This document shows, piece after piece, positions 1 through 10,428 of a stretch of DNA of 64,000 nucleotides; position 1 is the stretch's first letter; each line of letters starts with the position of its first letter. The notes under the pieces were generated by a model. That model had not been told where the DNA came from and did not search any database. It worked only from the letters and a program-made list of their open reading frames with translations. The DNA is taken from NCBI GenBank assembly GCA_019188255.1, contig JAETXT010000007.1, positions 2,728,001 to 2,792,000 of the forward strand, given 5' to 3'. This DNA is from Verticillium longisporum. Its lineage: Eukaryota; Ascomycota; Sordariomycetes; Glomerellales; Plectosphaerellaceae. Position numbers and translations under genes: made by a program.

Positions 1-789
1 TCCGCCGCCGGCGCCGACCCGGGCTCCAACGCCGGCAACGACCGCCACCTCCTCGTCGGCATGCAGTCGGGCGTCCTCAGCATCCGCACCCGCCTCTCCG
101 GTGCCGAGGCCACGCGCCAGCGCGACCGTGACCGTGAGATGGCCGCCCTCCTCGCCGGCACCCTCGACGCGCACGACGCGCAGCACGCCAAGAAGAAGCG
201 CCGCATCGCCGCCACGCGCCGCCTCGACATGGCCGGCGAGTCGACCGACGTCGTCATCGCCAACGAGCCCCGCGAGGGCGCCCGCAAGAACGAGGCTCTC
301 TGGCAGCGCGCCCTCCGCCAGGGCCGCTACGCCGAGGCACTCGACCGCCTCCTCGACCCGACCTCGGTGGCTTCGAACTCGGCCGCCGCCGCCAAGAACA
401 AGCAGGGCGGCAGCAAAGCGGCGGCGGCGGCGGCTGCGAACAAGAAGCAGGCCGACCAGCCGACGGCGCCGCTCGAGGTGCTCACCCTCCTCCTCGCCCT
501 GCGCCACCGCAGCGCCGTCCGCGCCGCCCTCGAGGGCCGCGACGAGCGCACCGTCCAGCCCATCCTCAAGTGGGTCTGCGCCCACGTCGTCGACCCCCGC
601 TACGTCAGCGCCTGCGTCGAGGTCGGCATGCACCTCATTGAGCTCTACGCCGAGTACGCCGGCGGCAGCGCCGACCTCGCCGACGGCTTCCGCCTGCTGC
701 GCCGCCGCGTCGGCGGCGAGGTCGAGAAGGCAAAGGCCGCGTGCGAGACGGGCGGCATGGTCGACGGCCTCATCCTCGGCGCTGCCTGA
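1..789 (+). CDS. UTP15: U3 snoRNP protein Utp15, C-terminal part (5' end outside window)
   Basis: Utp15 is a WD40 subunit of the t-UTP/UtpA part of the small-subunit processome, acting in the nucleolus in 18S rRNA maturation and rDNA transcription. The window opens inside the gene; frame 1 is open from base 1 to the TGA ending at 789 (262 codons seen). What is visible is the end of the beta-propeller and the helical UTP15 C-terminal domain: a basic KKKRR stretch near codons 63-67, then a helical region with LALRHRSAVRAAL and ILKWVCAHVVDPRYV, typical of this family. A low-complexity Ala/Lys/Asn insert (about codons 125-155) interrupts the domain. It converges with the next gene. Family assignment is confident; the WD repeats themselves lie outside the window. 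Confidence 0.88.
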   Translation, partial: SAAGADPGSNAGNDRHLLVGMQSGVLSIRTRLSGAEATRQRDRDREMAALLAGTLDAHDAQHAKKKRRIAATRRLDMAGESTDVVIANEPREGARKNEALWQRALRQGRYAEALDRLLDPTSVASNSAAAAKNKQGGSKAAAAAAANKKQADQPTAPLEVLTLLLALRHRSAVRAALEGRDERTVQPILKWVCAHVVDPRYVSACVEVGMHLIELYAEYAGGSADLADGFRLLRRRVGGEVEKAKAACETGGMVDGLILGAA

Positions 790-1619
790 GTTTCCCTCCC
801 CTCTTTTTCCACATTTTCCTCTTCAGCTGTTTCGCTTCCTCCTTTTACCTCTTGCGTGGAACTCTCATGATGGAGAAGCCTCTGTTTGAGACGGTGGAAA
901 CGGCCGACACAAAGGAAAGAAAAAGGAGCGAGAGAGAGAACAAAACGAGTGTGCTTTGATATACCCGGGAGACGATGTAAACCACGGCGAAGATGGGGAG
1001 GCGGGGGAAGGCCAAGAGGGGATTGCTCCGAACCCACAGCGTGTTCACCTCTTCTGGGTTTTCCTCCTCTGCTTTTGATTGATATTTGTTTCTTTGCTGA
1101 AAAGGGAAAAAGCCAGGGAAGCAAGGATTGGATTTGCTTTGCTGCATTGCGATGGCGTTGGGGGGGGTCAAACAAAGAGTCGGGACAGACTACATAAAAA
1201 AGACCGGCGGTAGGCGGTGGGCGGTGGAAGTGGTGGTGATGGTGGCTGTAAGAGTCGACCGGACACACCAGCAGACATATAGACCAGTCTCATCCATCTA
1301 CACCATCTTGATACAATTCCTCTTCGGCCACGCTCTTCGGCCACGCCGTGCTCAACGTGGCCAGACTTGATACTAGATCCAACGCATACACCATGTCAAA
1401 TGTATCGAGTTCTACTGTAGCAACAGAAATGTCTCGATTTGTGTCATCCTGGTGGCATTACCTCCGCTCACCTCCCAATCCATCCTTCCGCCGTCCATTG
1501 GGACAAGAGGAAATGAAATGCAAGGCATGTGTCCACATCCAAACGCCAACCATGCAATGAAATCATAAGCATACATCTATCGTTTACATTTCACAAACAT
1601 CAAGCTCATATGAAAAGCT
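790..1619. other. Intergenic stretch between convergent genes
   Basis: About 830 bases separating the stop codons of UTP15 and the Fic1-like gene. Pyrimidine-rich just after the UTP15 stop, as expected of a 3' UTR. Open frames here are short, overlap one another and show no family resemblance. No gene or RNA recognised. Confidence 0.6.
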
Positions 1620-4416
1620 TTAGTAACCCCCGTGCCGCCGCGACCGACCTGCGCCAATGTCAATCTGGCTCATCTCGTGCATCAGCGCCCAGTCCTCGCC
1701 GCCACCGCCACCGCCCGAGCTTCGGTGCGTCAAGGCACCGCTCATAAGGGGCAGAGGAATCTTGTCAGGGACTGGGGGCGCCGCGCGAGCCTCCAGGAGA
1801 GCTGCCATACTGGGGCGCGTGGTTCTCGCTGGGATAGTCCCATGTCGACGCCCGAGGGAGTCGAGTTGGAGGCGTGAAACCGCCTCCCAGGCTCTCTTGG
1901 TGGTTGTGTGACGAGATGGGCGCGAGAGGGCTTGAGCCAACCGGAGGTGGAGCCGGCAGAGCAGACGCACGATGGGTTCGCTTCTGCAGGCGGGTGCGGC
2001 CCCCGCTCTGTGGAGTGACGGGAGGGTCATCTGGCAGAGGGTATGTCGGGGCAGGTGCCGCTGACTGTGAATGGGGTCTGCCAGCGATACGGAGAGGCCG
2101 GCGGCCCGTAGGGGGCATGGGTTGGGCACCCCCAGGCCTTGCTCGTCCGGACGGAGCAAGGGGCGGGGCCTGCTTCGGCTCCGGTTCTGGGGCCCATGTG
2201 TCCATGGGCAGGTGGTCAGATGGATCGATTTCGCGTCCATCATGGGTAATAATCTTGGCATCAGGGTTCGCGAGCGTCTCCTTTCCGCCCGAAAGAGACG
2301 GGTTCAACAGGTCGTAGGAATCAGGACCAAAAGGCACGCCTGACAGCCGACGTCCCTCCGGCTCATCCGATGGAGGTGGCGCAGGGCTGACGGACTTGCG
2401 TTTAATTGTGTGGTTGTGGTTCGGCATGGGGAAATGGACCTCCTAGCCCTGACCATCTGGCCTTGTTGCGCTGGGGAGTTACCTTGGTAAGGGACAATTG
2501 ATTGAGAGTCGTAGGATGGCGCGCTGTATGAGTTTTGAGAGTTCATATACTCGTAATTTGAAGGCTCGATCTGCTGCTGCGATTGCTGTCTGCCGCGTGG
2601 CGGGGTTGCCGCGCTCTGTGTGTATCGTCTCTCGTGTCGTCTTTCGTCGTGAATCCGGTCCGAGACCTCCTGGGCCAGAAGGGGGTCTACGCCAGGGACC
2701 AAGGATGAAGGCACAGACGGCATGCCGTACGCCTGGATTTCCGTACCCGACAGCTCGTTCCTGTGCAAAGGGTACTGACTCTGACTGCTGTGAGACGGGT
2801 GGGACACGTCGCCGGGGCTGTGGGTATACTCCCTTGAAGAGATGGGAGAGACTGGCAGTGGCTGCTGACGTCCATAGTCTCCATAGTCATCTTGACGAGA
2901 GTGTGACGGCTGCGGCGAAGGATCGCGCTGACCTCTGGCGGCGCTGCCTCTGCCGCTGAGATTCAGAGGTGCTGGTGATGGCACTTGGTCATAACCCATG
3001 TCATCATGTATGGACCTTCTCGAAACGACCTGGTGGGCACTGCCCACCGATTGAGAAGGAGATTCTGGAGCATCCTCGACGGTAGGTTGCATGGACCGGT
3101 ATGGCTCACATGTCGTGTCGTACGAGTGGTGGCGAGGGGGATGGGTGGTGAGAGGGTTCCTCAGGCGTGTTCTGCAGAAGATTGTTCGCAGCGGGAGCCG
3201 AGTCATAAGCGCGAAAGGCGGGCCTGCCAGGGTATGAGGGGGCGGAGCGGCGATGAGCCTCATGCTTGAGGACATCATGCCTCATCAGAGGGGTAGTTTT
3301 CGGCGGAGTTTCATATGCTGGACGGATCATGGCGTCCTGGGCACTGACACCGCTGTTGTGTCGGCTCCGGTGAACTGGCGGCGGCGGCGGCCTATCGTCA
3401 TCATCAGGGAAGTCCTGCCTGGCGTCTTCCGCTGCGAACACGTCATATGACTCCCGACGACCATTGGGCTGAGCCCGAGGCTCACGTCGATCCTGTGAAG
3501 GATGGGATTGGTGACGAGGGCTGTACTCTCTGTCATCGTGCCTGCTGGAGTAGCTTTCGTACCGACCGGCCGAAGTAGGCGTGTGGGGTAGGGACTGGAG
3601 GGGGGACACGGCGTAAGGGTCCCCCTGGTGGTGGCGTGGCGCGGGTGGCGGCGTGTTGTATTCCACATTTTGGAGCGGAGACTGGTTCGGGATGTAGCTG
3701 CTGGGCTGTCTCGGGAGTGCCCTTGGTGGAGTGGCGACGGGCTCCGGATGAGACGCAGCACCTATGGGGGCCTCGCCGGTGAATGGGTCCGAGGGAAGGG
3801 GTCGTCTCTTGACGGGGCTCCTCGACGAGGACTTGGGGGCGTCCTGTGGATCTGAAGTGACTGGCTTTGCTTTGCCCACGGGCTTCTCTGGCTTGGGTCG
3901 AGTGTCGTAGTAGGTAATCTCCATGCGCACCTCGCCTGCGTATTTTCCCTTGCAGGTCAGGTTGTGCCAGAGATCGTTCTGGCCACCTCCTTGGACAATG
4001 ATGTCCCTAAGGTCAATCCAGGTCTCCCCAATCAAGTCTGTTTTCTTGTCGTCGTTGAAGACCGAAACCTTGAGTTGGTAGTAGTCTGGAGAATCGTGGA
4101 CAGCGAATCGAAGCTCTTGGTCCCTACGCCAGGTCAGCATCACACGCGAAAGTACGACAAGGCAGTCCCGCTTCGGAGCTTACCACTTGGGCGTCTGGCC
4201 TCCTCGTATATCGGTCGTCGTCTTTTTGGCCTCTTTGCCGAGACGGGCAGCACAGTAAGGGTCTTGCTTTCCAATGGTCTTGCGATTGGGCAGGTTCTTG
4301 GCGCGGTCGACAATGGCGACAAGGGTGCCGATGAGGGGTCCATCAGCGCTGAGGTCGGAGAAGATGCCGGCGGTGTGCATCCCATTGAGGGGGTGGGACT
4401 TTGATTTGGATGCCAT
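1620..4416 (-). CDS. fic1: C2-domain protein, ingression protein Fic1/Inn1-like, with interrupted frame
   Basis: Fungal Inn1/Fic1 proteins bind the contractile ring through a C2 domain and proline-rich tail and promote septum ingression at cytokinesis. Exon 1 (4184-4416) starts MASKSKSHPLNG and holds the first C2 strands (GTLVAIVDRAKNLPNR, KQDPYCAARLG). A 60-bp intron (4124-4183, GTAAGC...GTAG) leads to exon 2, which completes C2 (WDQELRFAVHDS, DLIGETWIDL). A long Pro/Ser/Arg-rich disordered tail follows. The frame changes three times: near 3145-3170, at the C4 run near 2425, and at the C5 run near 1787. Each change restores recognisable sequence, ending in EDWALMHEMSQIDIG and HGGY before the stop at 1620. 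The pattern fits missing C residues. A 94-nt intron at the first site is a weaker alternative. Exact protein length is therefore uncertain. Confidence 0.72.
4124..4183 (-). other. Intron 1 of the Fic1-like gene
   Basis: GTAAGC donor and GTAG acceptor on the minus strand with a GCTGAC branch-point candidate. Removal joins TG to G to form the conserved Trp codon, continuing the C2 domain without a break. Confidence 0.85.
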
Positions 4417-5383
4417 CGTGACTGTTGATGGCTGATGCGTCGCGCCAAGATCAGGTGGATGGTGTATCGAGGACCCGACGAAGCGGATGCTGGTTGTTGA
4501 GTGCAGCGTCCAGTGTGTTATTTACATAGGCGGCGAGGGCGAGGCTCCGTTGGCTAGGAGGGGTATCATGGGTGCGAGGCCTGGCGCAACAAGCTCAAAA
4601 CAAAACAAAACAAAACAAACGTCGACTTGCAAGAAGGGTCAGTGTCCAGAGAATGGAGTGGTGCACGAACAAATCGTTGTCGTTTGCTTTCAGTCGTCTT
4701 AAAATGCCACGGAATAAAAGGAGAGACGTCCCGTCGAAAGGCTGGGAGAGGGAGAATAGAGTGGGAGAAGGAGCAGAGGAGAGGGAGGGAGCAGGAGAGC
4801 AGACAGGTTGGAATGCTCTGGTTGATGAATCAGATGGGATTGGATGGCATGGATGGGCAATTGGTGGTGGAGGAGCTGGGAATTTGTTGGGGCTGGGGAT
4901 CGCTAGGACCGACCTGGTACTGGTGGTTCTAGTGCTGCCTGGTACTGGTTGCCTGCGCAAAAGCGGGAGGCTGGTGGGGGGGACTGTACTGAGTAGGTAC
5001 CTCTGCATCGCTACCACCTCAGTCCAGGCAGGCAGGCAAGGCAGCGCAGGTACAGGGGTCTGATAAGGCCGGGTCGCTGTCCCCAGCAAGCATCAGCACT
5101 CACCTACCTACCAGCTACAAGTAAAGCGCCTGCCCAGACGTCGGGAAACCACCCCGGGAGGCATCTCACCGTTGCCTCGATGCAACGCCTGAGACCTCTC
5201 CCTGCCCTGCGCTTCTCGTCTTGGATAGATACTGTAGCTATTCGTAGGCGGTTGGCTAGGTCCCTGCGTCTACAATCAGCTCTGATGCTCTCCTTCCCTT
5301 CTCCTCATCCATCTTACAGTGGCCATGCCTGCGAAACGCGTCCTCGTCTTGTCCTCCCCGCTCTCGTCGCATCTTTCTTCAGT
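4417..5383. other. Upstream region of the Fic1-like gene
   Basis: Includes the presumed 5' UTR and promoter of the minus-strand gene, an AAAAC pentamer run at about 4596-4620, a purine-rich tract near 4740-4810 and an AGGTACCT motif near 4995. No coding sequence recognised. Confidence 0.55.
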
Positions 5384-5392
5384 GCATTACCC
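5384..5392. repeat. Left 9-bp target-site duplication
   Basis: GCATTACCC, repeated exactly at 6072-6080 on the other side of the element. Because of neighbouring identical bases, a 7-bp duplication with slightly longer inverted repeats is also possible. Confidence 0.8.
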
Positions 5393-6071
5393 GAGGACGG
5401 CTATTTTCTCGGCCCTTGTAGGCTATTCGCTCTGCCCGACCAGGGTAATTGCACGCTAGATAAGGGTCAAGCCATGCACATAGCTCCACCACTTAAAATG
5501 GCTGTGGCAACTATGTACCTCTCCTCGACTATTATACCTTCAAGTCACTCAATAGCTCAATAGAATAGCGAACTGCGGCATACCCTATTGTGGCTATATA
5601 ATAGTAGCCGTGAGCAGTAGCTATAGAGAGGCGCTGCGCATCTATAGTAACGGAGACGATAGGACCCTCGGTGACGGCCTCGGTGAGTCTATTAGTAAAG
5701 GAGGCTTCGGAGAGGCTTTATTTAACGATAAAATAAGGCGTTAGCGATATCTAGAGGGCTTAGAGTAGGCGTATTTAGTGGTATTGTTGCATTGAAGGCT
5801 ATTAATAATTCAGGGGATAGATAGGGCAATTATAGAGCTTTAGGGGGCTGCTTATATTGCTTAGTTAGCTAGTTATAGCTAGTCTTTAGCTCGGAAATCA
5901 TCGAGAGACTCCTCGGAGACTCGTATATACAAGAGACGAGCAGAGGTATATAGTTACCCTAGCTAATTTAGGTAGTAGAGCTATATTTGGAGCTTAACCC
6001 CTGTCTAGCGTGCAATTACCCTGGTCGGGCAGAGCGAATAGCCTACAAGGGCAGAGGAAATAGCCTTCCTC
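5393..6071. mobile_element. Nonautonomous Mutator-like (MULE/Hop-type) element, RIP-mutated
   Basis: A 679-bp element bounded by long terminal inverted repeats. The left arm starts GAGGACGGCTATTTTCTCGG and the reverse complement of the right arm starts GAGGAAGGCTATTTCCTCTG. Bases 5411-5463 match 5999-6053 inverted almost perfectly, and weaker matching continues inward to about 137 bp per arm. It is flanked by the 9-bp direct repeat GCATTACCC (5384-5392 and 6072-6080), the target-site size typical of Mutator-like elements. No transposase frame survives. Where the arms differ, the right arm usually carries TA where the left has CA or TG, the signature of repeat-induced point mutation. The interior is rich in TpA. 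Assignment to the Mutator superfamily rests on TIR length and TSD size only. Confidence 0.82.
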
Positions 6072-6080
6072 GCATTACCC
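6072..6080. repeat. Right 9-bp target-site duplication
   Basis: GCATTACCC, an exact direct copy of 5384-5392, directly outside the right terminal inverted repeat. Confidence 0.8.
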
Positions 6081-7090
6081 ACCCGCCTCCAAAGTTACGC
6101 GTCCACTGCCCGATACTGCCCCCCAGCGACCCCGCTGATTGGCGCAAGGGTGCTACCACAGCCCCGACAATGACGCTGGTCGCCGACCCAAGCCAAGAGA
6201 TCTCTGTCACCGAGGTAGGTACCTTAGGTAGCATGTGATCATGTAGGTCCCCAGCGGGCTGGGTTCTGGTCTGAGGCTCCCTTGGCCACACAATGTTTGT
6301 GGCGCATGGTGACGGGCCTGTTCGATCATTGCCCCTCGGGTCTTAGCACTCCCGTAAGAGCAGCTGCAAGACAGGCAAGGGCGAGACAGGGCGAAGCGAA
6401 GCGAAGCAATAAACCCGTTACCAAAATAGCAATTCACAGCATCCCCCACTATTTCGTCTTCTGGTCTGCCTGCTGTCAGGAACAAAGATCCGATTCGCGT
6501 ACAAGACTCTGTCGGGGACTGACGCTAGAGCAAGGCACGCCTCCTCCTGTTCGCGCCCCTCTAAACCCTCCGAACCGCGCGGCCTTTGAGGCTCCTCGGG
6601 CGGTTTCGACTCGGATTCGCCCTGCTCAACAAAGCTGTTGTTGCTGATTCCAGAGGCAAAGAAAATAAAGAAAAAACGAAAAAAAAAGGCCAAAAAAACG
6701 GCGGATAACAATAGCGCTCTTGCCGCATGCAATCATTCCCCATCCTGTCCAACGGCATCCATATTTGAGTTGTCGCTGTCGTACCCAGGTTGACATACTT
6801 GCTACCAGGGATGGGGTCCAAGATCTGTATCAGACGCCAAGCAGATCGCAACTGGACCCAATTGTCTATCGCCCCAACCTGACATCACATGCCTTCTTCA
6901 CGAGCACGAAGGCGTGATGACACAAATCAGCCCAGAGCTCAACGAGCTGTACTGACTGGGCAGTCATATTATCCCATCTAGTGGTCCTGGCCATCGAAAA
7001 CTCTAGTGAAGACCTTGCCCGAAACTGAAATCCCGCTCATGGATATCACACATGCCATGTCCGTTGATGCCATAGCATCAAATGCTTTCA
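6081..7090. other. Intergenic stretch right of the element
   Basis: About 1 kb to the stop of the isomerase gene. Contains an AGGTACCT-type palindrome near 6212-6232 and an A-rich tract at about 6657-6702. No gene recognised. Confidence 0.55.
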
Positions 7091-8350
7091 TCACCACACA
7101 TCACTTTTCCCCAACAGATCTCCCACCTCAACAACGCCGACAATCTCCCCCATCTCCAGTACTGCCAGCACCGAGTCTGCATCGCACGTCGTGTCGTTCT
7201 CCTCATCCGCCGTCACTGCCATACCCCTGACGTTCCGGACAAATTCCAACGCTCGCCGTACGCTGGTGCCCGCGGAGATGGAAAGCATCTTGTCTCTGGA
7301 AACCATTAGGCCGGGAATCTCCCCAGCTCGTCGGTTCAAGTCTCCGGACCCTGACCCGCAGAGTCGTCGGATCCTGCTCGGTGATGCTACACAGTCGCCG
7401 TTGCGCACCCACTTTGTCGATGAATCGAAGCCTGCGCGGAGCACGTCGGCTCCTATGCTGTCGTGTTCCACAATGTCCGGAATTTCAGACCAGGCCACGG
7501 CTATCTCCTTGATCGTCCCGGGCTTCTGCCGGAAGGCAGCGCCGATTGCGCCGCCCGGGTGGTTTCGGGCAAAAACGCCTGCCACGCTGGGATGCAGCTC
7601 TTCCGCAGCGGCTATGGCAACGGCATCGCCTACCGCCAGCGCGACTGTGGTTGATGTTGTGGGCGCTGATACACCGAACGAGGATGTCTCGGACTCGTGT
7701 ACCGGTGCTGGCAGTAGTACCGTGCCAGGCCTGGCCTGGATCAGGTCGCACGTATCCGAGCGAGTGTGACCCGTCAGGATAACCAATGTCGATGACCTGT
7801 GGAGGTGTGGAATGAGACCCATAAGCTCCGATGTTTTGCCCGAAAAGGTGATGAACAGGAGGGTATCGTGCTGGCCTACGATGCCGAGATCGCCGTGGAG
7901 AGCATCTAGCGGGTTCAAAAAGACTGTGGGAATCGAAAGGCTATTAAATGTCGCCGTGAGCTTGTTGGCGATGTGACCTGACTTGCCGACCCCAGTGATG
8001 ACCACTTTGCCCTGTCCATTGCCATGGCGAGTGATCGCTGCCACGGTTCGATTGAAGCCGTCACGGGCAATGGGGTCCGTCTCGTACAAGCGCGTCACTG
8101 CCCTGAGAGCGAGCGCTTCTGTGTTCAATACATGTACTGCAGCGCGTAGGCGTGTCGAGGTCTTTCGTCGTTCCTCTTCCGCCTGGTCGTTGGCCGAAGG
8201 AGGTAGGCTCAATGATTCAAGAGGCTCACAAAGCTCCTCTGGGGGTGAAGGCGGTGAAGGCGGCGGCGACGTCTTGGTTCTGGACGAGCCGAGGACGAGG
8301 ACTGCGCTTGTCTGGATTGGACGATGATCAAAAGGGCGACGATTTGCCAT
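7091..8350 (-). CDS. SIS-domain sugar-phosphate isomerase, KpsF/GutQ (arabinose-5-phosphate isomerase)-like
   Basis: Single-exon protein of 419 residues from the ATG at 8350 (MANRRPFDHR). The frame is open 54 bases further upstream, but this Met begins the protein-like part. After a disordered Pro/Ser N-terminus (about 1-70), a SIS domain carries the KpsF hallmarks GVGKSGHIANKLTATFNS (120-137), DALHGDLGIV (149-158), FITFSGKTSEL (167-177), ESETSSFGVSAPTTSTT (219-235) and ARNHPGGAIG (261-270). A C-terminal part (about 290-419) sits where bacterial enzymes have two CBS domains. Bacterial homologues interconvert ribulose-5-P and arabinose-5-P for KDO synthesis. Fungi have no lipopolysaccharide, so the substrate here is unknown. 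Family call is firm; reaction is inference. Confidence 0.85.
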   Translation of the reverse strand: MANRRPFDHRPIQTSAVLVLGSSRTKTSPPPSPPSPPEELCEPLESLSLPPSANDQAEEERRKTSTRLRAAVHVLNTEALALRAVTRLYETDPIARDGFNRTVAAITRHGNGQGKVVITGVGKSGHIANKLTATFNSLSIPTVFLNPLDALHGDLGIVGQHDTLLFITFSGKTSELMGLIPHLHRSSTLVILTGHTRSDTCDLIQARPGTVLLPAPVHESETSSFGVSAPTTSTTVALAVGDAVAIAAAEELHPSVAGVFARNHPGGAIGAAFRQKPGTIKEIAVAWSEIPDIVEHDSIGADVLRAGFDSSTKWVRNGDCVASPSRIRRLCGSGSGDLNRRAGEIPGLMVSRDKMLSISAGTSVRRALEFVRNVRGMAVTADEENDTTCDADSVLAVLEMGEIVGVVEVGDLLGKSDVW

Positions 8351-10428
8351 AACGCTTTCTGTGCTTTTGGCGGTTGTCCGCGTGTATATTTGACGCGTCT
8401 CCAAGCGCCCGGCCCCAGATTGGCGACGCCGCGAACACTACCTCGGGGATTTTCTGCGCGAGCGTTCACTGCGGCTTCTTTTGAGGGTTTCAATTTGAGC
8501 AGGACTGTTCACCACCTGATGCGAGTATAGCGGTGAAATATTTCGAGCTTAGGGGTGCGACGAGTTTGGTGGCTCATGGTGAACAGAAGTGCAGGGACAT
8601 GTGAGTGATTAAGAAGGACATATAGCTTTGTCAGGGTTAGCATGAGAAATGGAAGACGTAACCTACTAGCACCTTGGCCATTAGGTGTGTGTCAAGACCC
8701 TGGCTCGACTAGGAGCTCCCGATCTGTATCTCGAATGAAGTCAGCTCCGAATCAAAACTACCCTGCCTTAGCTCAAGACTGAGTGGATAGCCTGGGTCAA
8801 GCTGGTTGCAATCACTGGACGAGAAAGATAGCGATGCGGGCGTGTCGCACGTTCCATGTATTGCACTGCACGCCGCTGTTCTGGCGTGATCGCGCCGGCC
8901 GCATCTGATCGACGGTGGGCCTGACCCAAGGATCGAGCGACAGACAGCTCTTCGGCGCTCTTCGGCAACTTTGCACAGCTCTGACTGCCTCAGGGTACCC
9001 AGTCTCGGTCTCGGCCTAGGCTTAGGATTCTTGTCACAGCCCGCAGGCTCCTTGCGTCCGACGTTTCGACATTAGAAAGCAGCACTGACAGCGCTTCCAA
9101 GGCAATCATGACGACTTGCCAGCAACAGTCTCGGGTGAGCTCGGCCAAGCACTTATAAAGCTGCTGTGGGCGATCCCTAGCGCGGGATAAGACGACCAAG
9201 GGGGCTATACCGCTGCTTCCGGAGTCCCGGTTGGTGGCGGGGCGCGCTGGGTAGCCAATACACATTTGGCTGCGGCACATGAAGTCTATGACCCAACGAC
9301 TCTGAAGAGACCATGTCGACACGTGCTGAAAGCCTGATACCTTGGACGATCTGACAGGGGAGCAATGATGATGCGCATGCGAGTTACCGTTGAGATTGGC
9401 TATCTGGGGAAGATCTAATCGGGACATAATCGAGTGATGAACAGCGGCCAGCCTCCGCCAAAAGGGAGTCTTGAGTGAGAGAAAGAAAAAATTAATTCAG
9501 GCGCTTAGTCAGAAATGAAAATAGATGTCCTCAAGATTCGTTCCGATGGTCTTCCGTATTCGTAAATCTTGCGCTGCGCCTAGAGGCGGGGTTGTGGTTA
9601 CTTCGGGTCGGCAGATCGGCTTTGTGCAACCCCGGACAGGAGGTCAAGATCGCGGTACGAAACCTAATATCATGCGATAGCGGTATTGTGTGCTGTAACA
9701 GCAGAGTGCTGGGTTAACACCAAAATTGTCAGTGGTAGGCCCATGAGTGTTGACTTGCGTAGTGATTCTGAAATCAGCGCCTTGCTACCGCTCATCACAG
9801 TTTGGCGCATAGTTGAAGGGCTCAAATCTGTTCGATCGGCAAATTTTGAAAATATTAGAGAGAAGGGGGACCGCGAGATAAATAGAAAGAGAAGGTTTGG
9901 TGACACCAGTTGGAGAAGAGGCAGGCCACCACTGTCAAGCGCGAAGCGGCGATGACTGAGTTGGGCAGGTGAGATGTGGTAGAGACCCAAATAGAGGTAC
10001 ATGTAGACATGGTGGTGCCTGCCCTCAGCTGGGCAAGGGGGTGCTCTGTCAGGGAAAGGGCCCTGATGGACCCTTCCAGCGCGCTCTGGCCCCGCGATCT
10101 TGGCCCGATTCAGGGTCGTGGGAGGTAAGCCAGCGATCAACAAGGCTTTCACAGCCCCTGCTTTGCTGGAGAACAAAGGGTTTCCAGGCTCATTTCGCAT
10201 CGCCCGCGCAGGTCCCGTCGCCCAGGAAAGACTGTTGCAGATTGCAGAACATCCGCCAACCAAAGCCCAACGCGTGGTGTCCTATGATCTTGGCGACGAG
10301 AGGCCTCGCAGGCTTTTTAAAGCAGTGCCCCGTCCTCACCTCTCATCTCGCGAACAAGCTCCTGAAAAAGGTCATCCGCCCCGCCATCAGCCCATCGTTT
10401 CAACCATCGCCTGGCTCACGCCGTCACG
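8351..10428. other. Long intergenic stretch, possible decayed or unresolved gene at 8768-9480
   Basis: About 2 kb between divergent genes. On the minus strand, 8768-9480 is open in one frame with a single TGA at 8990-8992 and begins downstream of a good 3' splice site (pyrimidine tract ending CAAG near 9466). The translated peptides (such as ELTRDCCWQVVMIALEALSVLL) look protein-like but match no family I recognise. It may be a decayed gene or an exon pair I cannot connect. The rest shows nothing coding and presumably includes the promoters of both flanking genes. Confidence 0.35.

Noticed and set aside
101..889. Long open frame overlapping UTP15 in another frame, rich in Arg, Ser, Pro and Ala
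   Set aside because: Frame shadow of a GC-rich coding region; composition is low-complexity and the true frame has clear UTP15 features.
3050..3160. A 94-nt intron (GTACG...CCACCAG) to explain the first frame change in the Fic1-like gene
   Set aside because: It would remove protein-like sequence (MQPTVEDAPESPSQSVG) and has no strong branch point; missing C residues fit better given other such sites. Kept as an alternative.
5530..5990. Searched the interior of the Mutator-like element for a transposase
   Set aside because: All frames are broken within short distances, and only isolated protein-like peptides remain; no transposase signature could be supported.
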